64,000 nt of DNA from Bacillota bacterium (lineage in GTDB: Bacteria; Bacillota; UBA4882; UBA10575), in contig JAAYHQ010000003.1 in assembly GCA_012727425.1 (NCBI GenBank), forward strand, positions 1 through 64,000, read 5' to 3'. Under the pieces are notes generated by a model that searched no databases, had not been told where the DNA came from, and saw only the letters and a list, made by a program, of their open reading frames with translations. Shown here one piece after another: positions 32,926 to 41,612 of the stretch. The position numbers and the translations under genes were made by a program. Positions within the stretch are counted from its first letter, which is position 1; each line of letters opens with the position of its first letter.

Positions 32926-33525
32926 TCAGAGTTCTTGACGACCCTCAATGGCTTTCCCCAGAGTCACTTCATCGATATATTCCAGGTCGCCCCCGATCGG
33001 CAGCCCCCGCGCTAAACGGGTGACCTTGATCCGCAGCGGCTTAATGATCTTAGCCAGATATAAAGCGGTGGCCTCTCCTTCCATATCCGGGTCGCAGGCG
33101 AGGATCACCTCGTTAATCTCGCCCGTCTGCAGTCGCTGCAGCAGTTGGGTGATGGTCAGTTCTTCCGGACCGACACCCTCCAAAGGCGAGAGCACGCCGT
33201 GGAGCACATGATAAAGTCCTTTGAATTCCCGGCTTTTTTCGAGGGCGATCACATCCTTCGGTGCCTCAACCACACAAAGCAGGTGACGATCGCGGGAGGG
33301 GTCTTGACAGATCTGGCAAGGCGACTCGTCGGTTAGATGGCCGCAGACTTCACAATACTGCAGGTTCTCTTTGGCTTCAATCATCGCCGTCGCCAGCCCG
33401 ACCACCTCATCCCGGGGCAGCGTAAACAAGTGAAAGGCCAGGCGCTGGGCGGTCTTGGGCCCAATCCCCGGTAATTTGGCCAACTCTTTAATGAGCCGGT
33501 TCATCGGTTTTGGATAGTGGTTCAT
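32926..33525 (-). CDS. recR: Recombination mediator protein RecR
   Basis: A 199-residue RecR of normal length. The helix-hairpin-helix region is LAKLPGIGPKTAQRLAFHLF, the zinc finger is CEVCGHLTDESPCQIC, and the Toprim domain has LLCVVEAPKDVIALEKSREF and CDPDMEGEATALYLA. RecR works with RecF and RecO to load RecA. I kept ATG at 33525 since family members start with a similar short run (M-x-YP-x-P) before the first helix, though no good ribosome site is visible. It follows ybaB by 13 bases in the order dnaX-ybaB-recR. Confidence 0.96.
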   Translation of the reverse strand: MNHYPKPMNRLIKELAKLPGIGPKTAQRLAFHLFTLPRDEVVGLATAMIEAKENLQYCEVCGHLTDESPCQICQDPSRDRHLLCVVEAPKDVIALEKSREFKGLYHVLHGVLSPLEGVGPEELTITQLLQRLQTGEINEVILACDPDMEGEATALYLAKIIKPLRIKVTRLARGLPIGGDLEYIDEVTLGKAIEGRQEL

Positions 33526-33538
33526 CGGTTTCTAACCG

Positions 33539-33856
33539 TTAAAAAAGTCCTCCGGGCAAACCCGGGATCTTCAAATTACCGGTCACTTTGGCCATTTCCG
33601 CAGCGGACAGTTCCTGCGCCTCTTTGATTGCTTCGTTCACCGCCGCGACCAGCAGATCTTCAAGCATCTCTTTATCCTCCAACGCTTCCGGTTCGATCGT
33701 CACTTTCTTGACCTCCAAGGCGCCACTGATCTCAACCGCGACCACGCCCCCGCCCACGGTCTTCGTGACGGTTTTTACGGCCAGTTCCTCCTGGACCCGT
33801 TCCATTTCCGCCTGCATCTTCTGGATCTGCTTTAAAGCCTGTTGCATTTTAGCCAT
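33539..33856 (-). CDS. ybaB: YbaB/EbfC nucleoid-associated protein
   Basis: A 105-residue DNA-binding protein. The helical start MQQALKQIQKMQAEMERVQEE and the conserved GGGVVAVEISGALEVKKVTI are typical. YbaB/EbfC dimers bind DNA as tweezers and are almost always encoded between dnaX and recR, as here. Its ATG at 33856 overlaps the dnaX stop by one base. Confidence 0.95.
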   Translation of the reverse strand: MAKMQQALKQIQKMQAEMERVQEELAVKTVTKTVGGGVVAVEISGALEVKKVTIEPEALEDKEMLEDLLVAAVNEAIKEAQELSAAEMAKVTGNLKIPGLPGGLF

Positions 33857-35478
33857 TATCGGTCCTCCTCTTTGATTTCGGTCACTTCCCCACCGAAAAG
33901 TTCCAGAGTTTTACGGAGTAAATCTGAAGTATTCTCCTCCGCATGGTCATTTCCTGCTTCCCCCAGAATAAATTGGGGGACCAGTTTTTCGCCAGTGACC
34001 TCCTGTAACACCTCCGTCACCAGACGGGTGTACTCCACTTCCCTTATTTTCTCCCAGTGAAATTTAAGGGTGAAGCGGATCACCAGTTGGTTCCCACACC
34101 GTCCGACGGGGGTCCCCTCCCGGAGCAAGGCTTCAACCGTCCTTTTGCGCCGCTTGACCCCTTCTAAAACCTCTTCCCAGCGGTCAAGGGTAAAGGGTTG
34201 CCACCCCTCCGGCGCCCGGCCGGGCGCCGCCGGCACCTTTGTTCCCACAGCCGCAGGTGCCGCCTTAGCCGCCGGTTCCCACGGTGCGGGAGACCGGTTT
34301 TCAAGCACCGCCTCCAACTGTGCCAGTCTTCGTTCCAACGCTGCAACCTTCTCAACCAACTGGTCAGGAACAGCCGCCTTGGCGGCTTCCTCTTCCGTTA
34401 ACAGCTGCAAAAAAGCCATCTCCAACGGGAGACTGCCCTCCGACCCTCGGCGGGCCGCCGTACCAGCCTCGAGAAAAAGGGTGACTCCCCGCTTTAGTTT
34501 GGCCACCCCCAACTTTTCAGCGATGGCCCGCGCGGCCTTTTTTTCCTCCGGGCTCAAGTGTACTTCGTCCACGGTCTCCGTCCAGAGCAGGAGGAGGAGA
34601 TCCCGGAAGAAACCGGCAATCTGCCGGGCAAAGAGGGAGAGATCCTTCCCTTCGGCACTGGCCTTTTGGAACAAACGAAAACCAGCCACCGGATCGGAGG
34701 CCGCCGCCGCTTCACCCAAAGCCAGCAAGGTTTCGTTCTCCACCAAACCCAGAACCGCCCGGACATCGGCAACGGTTAACTTCCCTTCGGCGTAAGCCAG
34801 GCTTTGTTCCAACAGGCTGATAGCGTCACGCATGCCCCCGTCGGTCTCCCGGCCAATCAAGCGGAGCGCTTCCTCCTCGGCGGTTAGCCCTTCAGCCGCC
34901 ACCACCCGGGCCAGATGCGCGCTGATCTCCTGGCTCGTCAGCCGCTTAAAATCAAACTTTTGGCAACGGGAAAGGATGGTAGCCGGGACTTTATGGCTCT
35001 CAGTCGTCGCAAAAATAAAGATCACATGCGGCGGCGGCTCCTCCAACGTCTTCAAAAGCGCGTTGAAGGCTTCGGTCGTTAGCATATGTACCTCATCGAT
35101 GATGTAGACCTTGTATTTCCCTTCCACCGGCGCGAACTTTACTTTCTCCCTTAAATCCCGGACTTCGTCTATGCCGCGGTTGGAAGCACCGTCGATCTCC
35201 AAAACATCCAGGGAAACCCCGTCGTTGATCCGTTGGCAGCTTGGACACTGGTTGCAGGGATCGGGACGTTCGCCCCGTCCCGTACAATTTACCGCCTTCG
35301 CCAGGATCTTTGCGGCCGATGTTTTTCCAGTCCCGCGGGGACCGGTGAACAGATAGGCGTGGGCCACCTTATTGTAGAGCAGGGCATTGCGCAAAGTCCG
35401 GACCACATGCTCCTGCCCGACGAATCCTTCCGTAAAACTAAGCGGTCGCCATTTACGATACAGACTAAGATACTCCAA
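33856..35478 (-). CDS. dnaX: DNA polymerase III subunit gamma/tau
   Basis: A 540-residue clamp loader subunit. AAA+ domain: Walker A TGPRGTGKTSAAKILAKAVN, zinc module CNQCPSCQRI, Walker B VYIIDEVHMLTTEAFNALLK, and sensor segment SRCQKFDFKRLTSQEI. A Pro/Ala-rich linker (SPAPWEPAAKAAPAAVG) near residue 405 leads to the C-terminal tau-type domain. At codons 312-314 the frame reads gaA-AAA-AAG, the same heptamer used for the programmed -1 frameshift in E. coli dnaX; see findings. The gene heads the operon dnaX-ybaB-recR. Confidence 0.96.
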   Translation of the reverse strand: MEYLSLYRKWRPLSFTEGFVGQEHVVRTLRNALLYNKVAHAYLFTGPRGTGKTSAAKILAKAVNCTGRGERPDPCNQCPSCQRINDGVSLDVLEIDGASNRGIDEVRDLREKVKFAPVEGKYKVYIIDEVHMLTTEAFNALLKTLEEPPPHVIFIFATTESHKVPATILSRCQKFDFKRLTSQEISAHLARVVAAEGLTAEEEALRLIGRETDGGMRDAISLLEQSLAYAEGKLTVADVRAVLGLVENETLLALGEAAAASDPVAGFRLFQKASAEGKDLSLFARQIAGFFRDLLLLLWTETVDEVHLSPEEKKAARAIAEKLGVAKLKRGVTLFLEAGTAARRGSEGSLPLEMAFLQLLTEEEAAKAAVPDQLVEKVAALERRLAQLEAVLENRSPAPWEPAAKAAPAAVGTKVPAAPGRAPEGWQPFTLDRWEEVLEGVKRRKRTVEALLREGTPVGRCGNQLVIRFTLKFHWEKIREVEYTRLVTEVLQEVTGEKLVPQFILGEAGNDHAEENTSDLLRKTLELFGGEVTEIKEEDR

Positions 35479-35561
35479 TTGTTTCCCCGTCCTTCTCCCG
35501 TTTCACACTGAGCGTTTTATTTTTATATTATAAAACAAAAAAAAATAAAAGCGTCAACCGG

Positions 35562-36068
35562 CTAAAAATAATCGTAAGAAACAATTTCCGATAAGGGTTT
35601 CCGGGGCCTGGCCTCCGGACATTCCGCCGGATAACCAAGGGGCATCAACTCCACAACCTTACAGTCTGTGGGGATCCGCAAGATCCTTTTCACTGCCTCC
35701 TGGTCAAAAGCGCCAATCCAACAAGTACCCAATCCAAAGGCGGTCGCCGCCAACGTAATATTGGTCATCGCAATCGCCAAGTCCACCGCATAAGTGGGCA
35801 CCCCGCACCGCATGACCCGTTCGGGATTGAGGGCCACCCCGGCGATGACCACGGGCGCGGTCCCGATGAAAGGTTGTTCAGCCGCTTCGGCAATCCGCCG
35901 GATCTGTTCAGCGTCTTTCACCACCACAAAACGCCACTCCTGCCGGTTACGGGCGGAAGGGGCAAGCCGGGCGGCTTCCAGGATCTGTTGCAAGGTCGCT
36001 TCTTCCACTGGGCGATTCTGGTACTGACGAATGCTCCTGCGTTCTTTGATCGCCTGCAGCACATGCAT
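35562..36068 (-). CDS. Nitroreductase-family FMN oxidoreductase
   Basis: A 168-residue flavin reductase-fold protein. ERRSIRQYQNRPVEE near the start is the FMN-phosphate motif; APSARNRQEWRFVVV and LGTCWIGAFDQEAVKRIL are the other family blocks. Nitroreductases use NAD(P)H to reduce nitro compounds or quinones; small members like this one can have other substrates. ATG at 36068 is chosen over GTG at 36077 because GAGG lies 8 bases before it. It lies upstream of dnaX with about 80 bases between and may be in a separate transcript. Confidence 0.87.
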   Translation of the reverse strand: MHVLQAIKERRSIRQYQNRPVEEATLQQILEAARLAPSARNRQEWRFVVVKDAEQIRRIAEAAEQPFIGTAPVVIAGVALNPERVMRCGVPTYAVDLAIAMTNITLAATAFGLGTCWIGAFDQEAVKRILRIPTDCKVVELMPLGYPAECPEARPRKPLSEIVSYDYF

Positions 36069-36173
36069 CTTCCTCACCTCTCCGGCATCTACTCATCTCA
36101 CCATTATAATCCATCATGGTATATTCCATAAATCTTCCCTAAACTCCTGCCGGTTTCATTATTTACCACAGAA

Positions 36174-36206
36174 GAAGGGGTTATCCGGCCTCCGGATAAC
36201 CCCTTC
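36174..36206. terminator. Strong hairpin between nitroreductase and sugar operon
   Basis: GAAGGGGTTATCCGG at 36174-36188 pairs perfectly with CCGGATAACCCCTTC at 36192-36206, a 15-bp stem with a three-base loop. It lies 22 bases after the substrate-binding protein stop codon and would terminate the sugar operon; the T-tract is weak on either strand. Confidence 0.75.
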
Positions 36207-36227
36207 CCCTCCATGCGGATATGGTCT

Positions 36228-37205
36228 TTAGTCCATATAAAAGGCATCAACGTTCCTCTTTGTGACCACGTTTGTTCCGGTATCAACAACGGCCGGTAGT
36301 GGGTTGATCCCTTTGTCCTGCCAACCATCAACCGGTTTCACCAAATTATGCTTCACAGTATAGAGCATCATCATCGACCAGTAACCCATATTCCAGGTGC
36401 CCTGCGCGATTGACGCGTCAATGACCCCTTCCTTAATTAGGTCAAGGGTTCCTTTATCCGTATCGAAACTGACAATCCGGACCTGACCGACTTTATTCGC
36501 TTCCCGGACGGCCGTGGCCGCACCAACGCCACCCAGGGCATCGGTGCAGAAAACACCCTTCAAATTCGGATACGCCTGCAGGAAACCGGAGACCAGGATG
36601 GCCGCTCTCGTCTGGTCATTATTGTCATTACCAACACTAACCACTTTCACATTGGGATACTCGCGGGCCAAGGTCTCAATAAAACCATTTTTCCGTTCTT
36701 CGTGATTTAATTGGCCGGTTACGGTGGAGACGGCAACCTCTCCTTTTCCCCCGATCAGCGTGGCCAAATAACGAGCGGCCATCGCCCCGGCATTATAGTT
36801 ACCGGTTCCCAAATAGCAATAGCGTTTGCTTAAGGGCGAGTCGGCATCAAAGGTAACTACGGGAATGCCCGCTTCGATCGCCCGGTCGATCGTGGCCCGC
36901 AAACCATCGGGGTTACTACAAGTTACCGCAATCCCCGCCGGCCGTTTCGCGATCACTTGTTCCAAAACCGTCACCTGTTGGTTCACATCGGACAACGGTG
37001 CCCCGGTGTAGATCGCTTTTACCCCTAATTGCTTTGCGGCCGCTTCCATTCCGGCAAAGCAGCCTTTCCAGTACTCAATCCCGGAAGCAAAGGTGACCAT
37101 ATAATACTCTTCTTTGGCACTACCCACAAAAGGACTGGCCGCCAACACGACCACCGAAAGCACCAGGGCTAAGACCACCGCCGCCAACCAAAAAGAACGT
37201 TTCAT
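36228..37205 (-). CDS. Sugar ABC transporter substrate-binding protein (periplasmic-binding fold type I)
   Basis: A 325-residue exported protein. Signal peptide MKRSFWLAAVVLALVLSVVV then mature domain of Peripla_BP_4 type, with EYWKGCFAGMEAAAKQLGVK, IAVTCSNPDGLRATIDRAIE, GIPVVTFDADSPLSKRYCYL and FCTDALGGVGAATAVREANK. These match ribose/allose/xylose-type binding proteins of the CUT2 class. It delivers substrate to the RbsC-like permease. ATG at 37205 with AGGAGG upstream. It is the last gene of the run, preceding a strong terminator; 146 bases separate it from the permease gene. The exact sugar is unknown. Confidence 0.92.
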   Translation of the reverse strand: MKRSFWLAAVVLALVLSVVVLAASPFVGSAKEEYYMVTFASGIEYWKGCFAGMEAAAKQLGVKAIYTGAPLSDVNQQVTVLEQVIAKRPAGIAVTCSNPDGLRATIDRAIEAGIPVVTFDADSPLSKRYCYLGTGNYNAGAMAARYLATLIGGKGEVAVSTVTGQLNHEERKNGFIETLAREYPNVKVVSVGNDNNDQTRAAILVSGFLQAYPNLKGVFCTDALGGVGAATAVREANKVGQVRIVSFDTDKGTLDLIKEGVIDASIAQGTWNMGYWSMMMLYTVKHNLVKPVDGWQDKGINPLPAVVDTGTNVVTKRNVDAFYMD

Positions 37206-37351
37206 GAGAACACAAACCTCCTTTTCTTCTTTTCCCCGCCTATTCTTCTAAAACAAGATAGTTTTAAACCTTTTCGCCGTCCTTGCTTCCCAAAACCCCG
37301 GTCCCACCTCCTTTAGTTATTAATCAGCGTCAAGACGTATTACGGTAGCGC

Positions 37352-38365
37352 CTATTTCCCTAAAAAACTAGAACGATGGCTCAGGAAGTCAATCAACACG
37401 GCGCTAATTAAGATGATCCCGGTAATCAAATCCTGCCAGTAAACCGAGACATTCAAGAGGATCAAAGCGTTGTTAACCAAAGCCAGGAGGATCACACCCA
37501 ACACTGAACCCAGGATCGTCCCTTCACCACCGCTCAGGCTGGCCCCACCGATTACACATGCGGCAATCGCCCGCATCTCCGCCGACATCCCCGCATTCGG
37601 CGTTGCCACCGTAAAGCGGGAAAGGGTAAGAATCCCACTGACCGCAGCCAAAGTTCCGGTCAGGAAAAAAACGCCCATTTTCACCTTGGAAACATTAATT
37701 CCGGAAAGGACTGCGGCTTTTTCGTTACTCCCAACATAGAAGACCTGCCGCATAACAACCGACCGGCGCATGATAAAATCCATGATCACCACAATCAATA
37801 AATAGATCAGGACCATTACGGGAAACCCAAAAATATGGCCGCCACCAAGAAACTTAAAGCCTTTACTCATCCCGGCCAACGAGAGCGGCGACCCCTTCGT
37901 CAGCACATAAGAAGCGCCCCGGGCAATACTCATCATTCCTAAAGTTGTGATGAACGGGTTTAGGCCCACCCGGCCGATAAAATAGCCGTTAATCAGACCG
38001 CAGATCATCCCCATAAGCAGGGCGATCCCCGCAGCTAACCAAATATTAACCCCCGCCAGGTAAAGGGATCCCGCAACGACCCCGCTTAAAGCCATCACGG
38101 AACCGACCGACAGATCAAAACCACCTAACACCAAAGCCACGGTCATGCCCACCGCGATAATTCCATCCGCCGCCAAACCAATCGCCGTCGTGCTCAGATT
38201 AGACACGGTCAGAAAATGCGGGGTTAAGAAACTTAAAATAATAACACAGGCAATAATGATGATCAACAACGAAAATTCCCGAATCGCAAACGCCCTCGCC
38301 AGTAAGCCCTTTTGCTTGTTTGGGCCCATGGTTTGCACAGTCGGTCTTTCCAAAGCTTGATTCAT
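37352..38365 (-). CDS. Sugar ABC transporter permease (RbsC type)
   Basis: About 337 residues with around ten membrane helices and the BPD_transp_2 fold: LSFLTPHFLTVSNLSTTAIG, GGFDLSVGSVMALSGVVAGS, and GLNPFITTLGMMSIARGASY. The coupling region ACVIGGASLSGGEGTILGSV is conserved in CUT2 permeases. It forms a homodimer that works with an RbsA-type double ATPase. ATG at 38365 is chosen with AAGGAGG upstream. Only this one permease gene is present, while two ATPase genes are found in the operon. Confidence 0.92.
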   Translation of the reverse strand: MNQALERPTVQTMGPNKQKGLLARAFAIREFSLLIIIIACVIILSFLTPHFLTVSNLSTTAIGLAADGIIAVGMTVALVLGGFDLSVGSVMALSGVVAGSLYLAGVNIWLAAGIALLMGMICGLINGYFIGRVGLNPFITTLGMMSIARGASYVLTKGSPLSLAGMSKGFKFLGGGHIFGFPVMVLIYLLIVVIMDFIMRRSVVMRQVFYVGSNEKAAVLSGINVSKVKMGVFFLTGTLAAVSGILTLSRFTVATPNAGMSAEMRAIAACVIGGASLSGGEGTILGSVLGVILLALVNNALILLNVSVYWQDLITGIILISAVLIDFLSHRSSFLGK

Positions 38366-38384
38366 CGTTAAACCTCCTTCTTTC

Positions 38385-39887
38385 TCAAGCAATCTGATTA
38401 CTTTGCATTGCCGCCAAGCGCATGATGTTTTGCTCCGTAATCTCTTCTCCTGCTAGTTCACCAGCTTTACAGCCTTCATTCATCACAATTACCCGGTCGC
38501 ACATGCCAATAATCTCCGGCAATTCCGAAGAGATCAACACGATCCCAATCCCGCGGTTACATAATTCTCGCATTAAGAAATGGAGTTCAGTTTTGGCGCC
38601 CACATCAATTCCCCGGGTCGGCTCATCCATAAACAGAACAACCGGATCAATCGCCAACCATTTGCCCACAACGACTTTCTGTTGGTTTCCCCCGCTTAAA
38701 TTCACCATTTTTTGCAACAGATCCGCTGTTTTAATCCGAAGTTTTTCAACATAGTGGGCTGCCAAGGAGCGTTCTTTTTCCTGGTGCACCAGATGCCGGT
38801 GGGTAATCTCCCGCAACGAGGTCACCACCAGGTTGTCCTTGACCGACATTTTCAAGAACAAACCTTCGTTTTTGCGGTCCTCCGTCAGATAAGCAACGCG
38901 CGCGCGGATGGCATCGTAATAAGAATTAAACCGAACCTTTTGCCCGTTGAGATAAATTTCCCCGCTGACCAACGGGTCAATCCCGCAAACCGCCCGTGCC
39001 ACCTCCGAGCGGCCCGCACCGACCAAACCGGCAAAACCCAGAATTTCCCCTTTTTTCAGCGAAAAAGAGATGTCCCGGAAGTGCTGGCCGGATAAATTTT
39101 CGACCCGCAGAATTTCTTCTCCGTTTCCCCCTTTTTTCGCCGGGTATAAATGATCAATATTCCGCCCCACCATCTGACAGATGACCTCTTCCTCATTGGT
39201 CTCGCTGGTGTTTAAAGTCTTAACCAAAACCCCGTCCCGCAGGATCGTAATCCGCTCACAAATCCGGAAAACCTCTTTCAACCGGTGACTGATGTAGAGA
39301 ATACTAATGCCGCGCTTTTTGAGTTCGCCAATAATCCGGAAGAGGTTCTCCGTTTCGGCATCGGTCAAGGACGAAGTGGGTTCATCTAAAATCAATAACC
39401 GGCAATCAAGGGAGAGGGCTTTAATGATCTCCACCAGTTGTTGGTTGGCCACGCTAAGCTCCTCGACTTTGGCTTTTGGATTTAACTCGGTGGAAAAATT
39501 CTGCAGTAACTTATTGGTTTCGGCCCACGCCTTTTTAAAATCAACCAAACCGCCGGCCTTGTGGGGCATCCGGCCCAGAAAGACATTTTCGGCAACCGAA
39601 AGATGGGGACAGAGCGCCGTTTCCTGATGGACTAAGCCGATCCCGCTTTCCTGGGCTTCGCGCGGGTTGGCCGGCGCATAGGGTTGACCATCAAAAAACA
39701 TCTGTCCCCCATCGGGTTTATGCACCCCGGAAATGATATTGACGAGCGTCGATTTCCCGGCGCCGTTCTCGCCTACCAACGCATGCACTTCACCTTGGGC
39801 CACATCCAAACTGACCTGATCAAGGGCTTTCACCCCGGGAAAGATCTTGGTAATATCCCAGATCGACAGTAATACTTTTTTTCCCAT
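38385..39887 (-). CDS. Sugar ABC transporter ATPase (RbsA type), copy 1
   Basis: A 500-residue protein with two tandem ATPase domains, as in RbsA/MglA. Domain 1 has Walker A GENGAGKSTLVNIISG and Walker B LLILDEPTSSL; domain 2 has signature LSGGNQQKVVVGKWLA and VLFMDEPTRGIDVGAKTELH with a degenerate Walker A. It lies 19 bases upstream of the permease gene, so it is the natural partner of that permease. It is preceded by a terminator-bearing gap of 225 bases. Compared with copy 2 (40113-41612) the sequence differs throughout, so it is not a recent duplication. Confidence 0.93.
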   Translation of the reverse strand: MGKKVLLSIWDITKIFPGVKALDQVSLDVAQGEVHALVGENGAGKSTLVNIISGVHKPDGGQMFFDGQPYAPANPREAQESGIGLVHQETALCPHLSVAENVFLGRMPHKAGGLVDFKKAWAETNKLLQNFSTELNPKAKVEELSVANQQLVEIIKALSLDCRLLILDEPTSSLTDAETENLFRIIGELKKRGISILYISHRLKEVFRICERITILRDGVLVKTLNTSETNEEEVICQMVGRNIDHLYPAKKGGNGEEILRVENLSGQHFRDISFSLKKGEILGFAGLVGAGRSEVARAVCGIDPLVSGEIYLNGQKVRFNSYYDAIRARVAYLTEDRKNEGLFLKMSVKDNLVVTSLREITHRHLVHQEKERSLAAHYVEKLRIKTADLLQKMVNLSGGNQQKVVVGKWLAIDPVVLFMDEPTRGIDVGAKTELHFLMRELCNRGIGIVLISSELPEIIGMCDRVIVMNEGCKAGELAGEEITEQNIMRLAAMQSNQIA

Positions 39888-40000
39888 TTATCCTCCCTCT
39901 CTTGTTTTGGTCCTTATCCTGCGTACATCGCCTCAACAAACCATTGGTTACTTTTTGTCTATTATTTATTCGTCCTGTTTTTACTAAATCCTTCTTTGTG

Positions 40001-40030
40001 GTTTATTATTTTTTATTATTTTTTATTATT
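40001..40030 (+). repeat. Three tandem 10-bp AT repeats
   Basis: TTTTATTATT is repeated at 40001-40010 (with one base different), 40011-40020 and 40021-40030. The tract lies about 115-145 bases upstream of the first RbsA-type ATPase gene, on the minus strand. It may form part of a promoter region or a regulator site; it has no spacers and is not CRISPR. Confidence 0.55.
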
Positions 40031-40053
40031 TTGTATGATCTTTTATAACAAAA

Positions 40054-40077
40054 AACCGTTTAACAACGTAAACGGTT
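40054..40077 (-). terminator. Rho-independent terminator after second RbsA-type ATPase gene
   Basis: On the minus strand AACCGTTTA, a six-base loop and TAAACGGTT are followed by TTTTGTT. It begins 36 bases after the stop codon of the second ATPase gene and would separate the deoR-ATPase 2 transcript from the rest of the sugar genes. Confidence 0.75.
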
Positions 40078-40112
40078 CTCAAGACAACGGACATCTATTT
40101 CCGGACGCTTGC

Positions 40113-41612
40113 TTACCGCGAGGCCAGTTTAATAATCTTTTCTTCCGTCGCTTCGTCACCCCTTAATTCACCGGTAATCGCCCCGTTATGCATCACCAAA
40201 ATCCGGTGGCACATGCCAATTAACTCCGACAGATCGGAAGAGATCATAATCACTCCTGCCCCCCGGCAAATAAGACTATTTAAGATATTATAGATATCCA
40301 CCTTCGAGGCCATATCAAGTCCGGCGGTCGGTTCATCAAGCAGATAAACCAAGCCGTCGCCGAACAACCATTTGGCCAGAATGCATTTCTGTTGATTACC
40401 CCCGCTCAGGGTCTGAATTTTTTGTTCCAAAGCCCGGACATTAATGTGTAACCGCCGGATTAAGCCCCAGGCAATCTTCTTTTCCAACTCGCCGTCGATC
40501 AATTTTCCTTTCGTAATCCGTTCGAGATTGGTCGAGGAAATGTTCTCCATCACGGAACGGTTGTTAAAGAGCCCATCGGCCAACCGGTCCTCCATGACAT
40601 AAGCAAAGCCGAGTTTAATGGCTTGCCGGACCGTTTTGGGCCGGATTTCCCGCCCCCTGAGCAAAATCCGGCCACTAGTTGGTTTCAATAAACCGAACAA
40701 GGTCTTCATCAAGGTGGTACGCCCGGAACCGGCCAACCCGGCGATACCCAGGATTTCACTTTCGTGCAAGGTAAAGCTGATCGCGCGGAGAATATTACCC
40801 ACCGATAACCTTTCGAGGCGCAACAGTTCTTTTTTCGCCGGCAAAGCCAAGTTCGGATAACGGTTCTTTGTCTCCAGGCCGACCATCAGTTTGATCACCC
40901 GCTCTTCCTCCAAGGCGTGGGTGGGAATGGTCGCCACATCCCGGCCGTCGCGGATGACCGTCACCCGGTCCGCAATGAGTTTTAACTCCCGGAGGCGGTG
41001 GGAGATGAAAAGCATGGTCACGCCGGTTTGTTGAATCTTTTTCAACATGCGTAAAAAGTATTCGGTCTCCTGTTCGCTGAGGGCGGCCGTCGGTTCGTCC
41101 AGGATAAGAATTTTGGGGTTTGCCGCTAGCGCCCGGGCGATCGCAACCATCTGTTGCTGCGCGACCCCCAAGTTTTCCACCTTTTCCCGCGGATCAAGGG
41201 GAAAATGGAGCTGCGCAAAAAGCTTAAGCGCTTCCTCAATCGCCGCTTCCCGGTGAATTAACCCGCAGCGCACCAGCCTTCGTCCGTGATAAGCATTGAC
41301 GAAGATGTTTTCCGCCACCGTCAGTTTGGGAAAGATATTCAACTCCTGATGTATCTTGATGATACCAAGGCTTCTGGCCTTGCCGACCGTATTCACCTCA
41401 ACCGGCCGGCCATTGAGCAGGATTTCACCGGAATCCTTCGCAACAGCTCCATAGAGGATGTTCGCCAAGGTTGTTTTGCCCGCCCCGTTTTTACCGAGTA
41501 AGCCATGGATCTCACCGGACTTCACCCGGAGATTAATCCGGTCAAGCACCGAATTATGATAAAAGGACTTGGAGATCTCACGCATCTCAAGAAGATATTT
41601 GCCCTGCGTCAT
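40113..41612 (-). CDS. Sugar ABC transporter ATPase (RbsA type), copy 2
   Basis: A 499-residue double-domain ATPase. Domain 1: Walker A GKNGAGKTTLANILYG, signature region LGVAQQQMVAIARALA, Walker B ILILDEPTAALSEQETEYF. Domain 2: TLSGGNQQKCILAKWLFGDG and LLDEPTAGLDMASKVDIYNI. It is clearly intact and distinct from copy 1. ATG at 41612 is chosen (GGGCGGTGACGGTG upstream); more upstream ATGs would run into the regulator. It overlaps the deoR-type gene by 26 bases, so the regulator and this ATPase are coupled, and it ends at a terminator. It has no adjacent permease of its own. Confidence 0.92.
   Translation of the reverse strand: MTQGKYLLEMREISKSFYHNSVLDRINLRVKSGEIHGLLGKNGAGKTTLANILYGAVAKDSGEILLNGRPVEVNTVGKARSLGIIKIHQELNIFPKLTVAENIFVNAYHGRRLVRCGLIHREAAIEEALKLFAQLHFPLDPREKVENLGVAQQQMVAIARALAANPKILILDEPTAALSEQETEYFLRMLKKIQQTGVTMLFISHRLRELKLIADRVTVIRDGRDVATIPTHALEEERVIKLMVGLETKNRYPNLALPAKKELLRLERLSVGNILRAISFTLHESEILGIAGLAGSGRTTLMKTLFGLLKPTSGRILLRGREIRPKTVRQAIKLGFAYVMEDRLADGLFNNRSVMENISSTNLERITKGKLIDGELEKKIAWGLIRRLHINVRALEQKIQTLSGGNQQKCILAKWLFGDGLVYLLDEPTAGLDMASKVDIYNILNSLICRGAGVIMISSDLSELIGMCHRILVMHNGAITGELRGDEATEEKIIKLASR

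Noticed and set aside
35479-35561. SRP RNA (ffs) next to dnaX as in Bacillus
   Set aside because: The gap is only about 80 AT-rich bases and lacks the GGAA/GNAR core of SRP RNA.
40001-40030. CRISPR array
   Set aside because: The repeats are 10 bases, AT-only and directly adjacent without spacers, and no cas genes are present.
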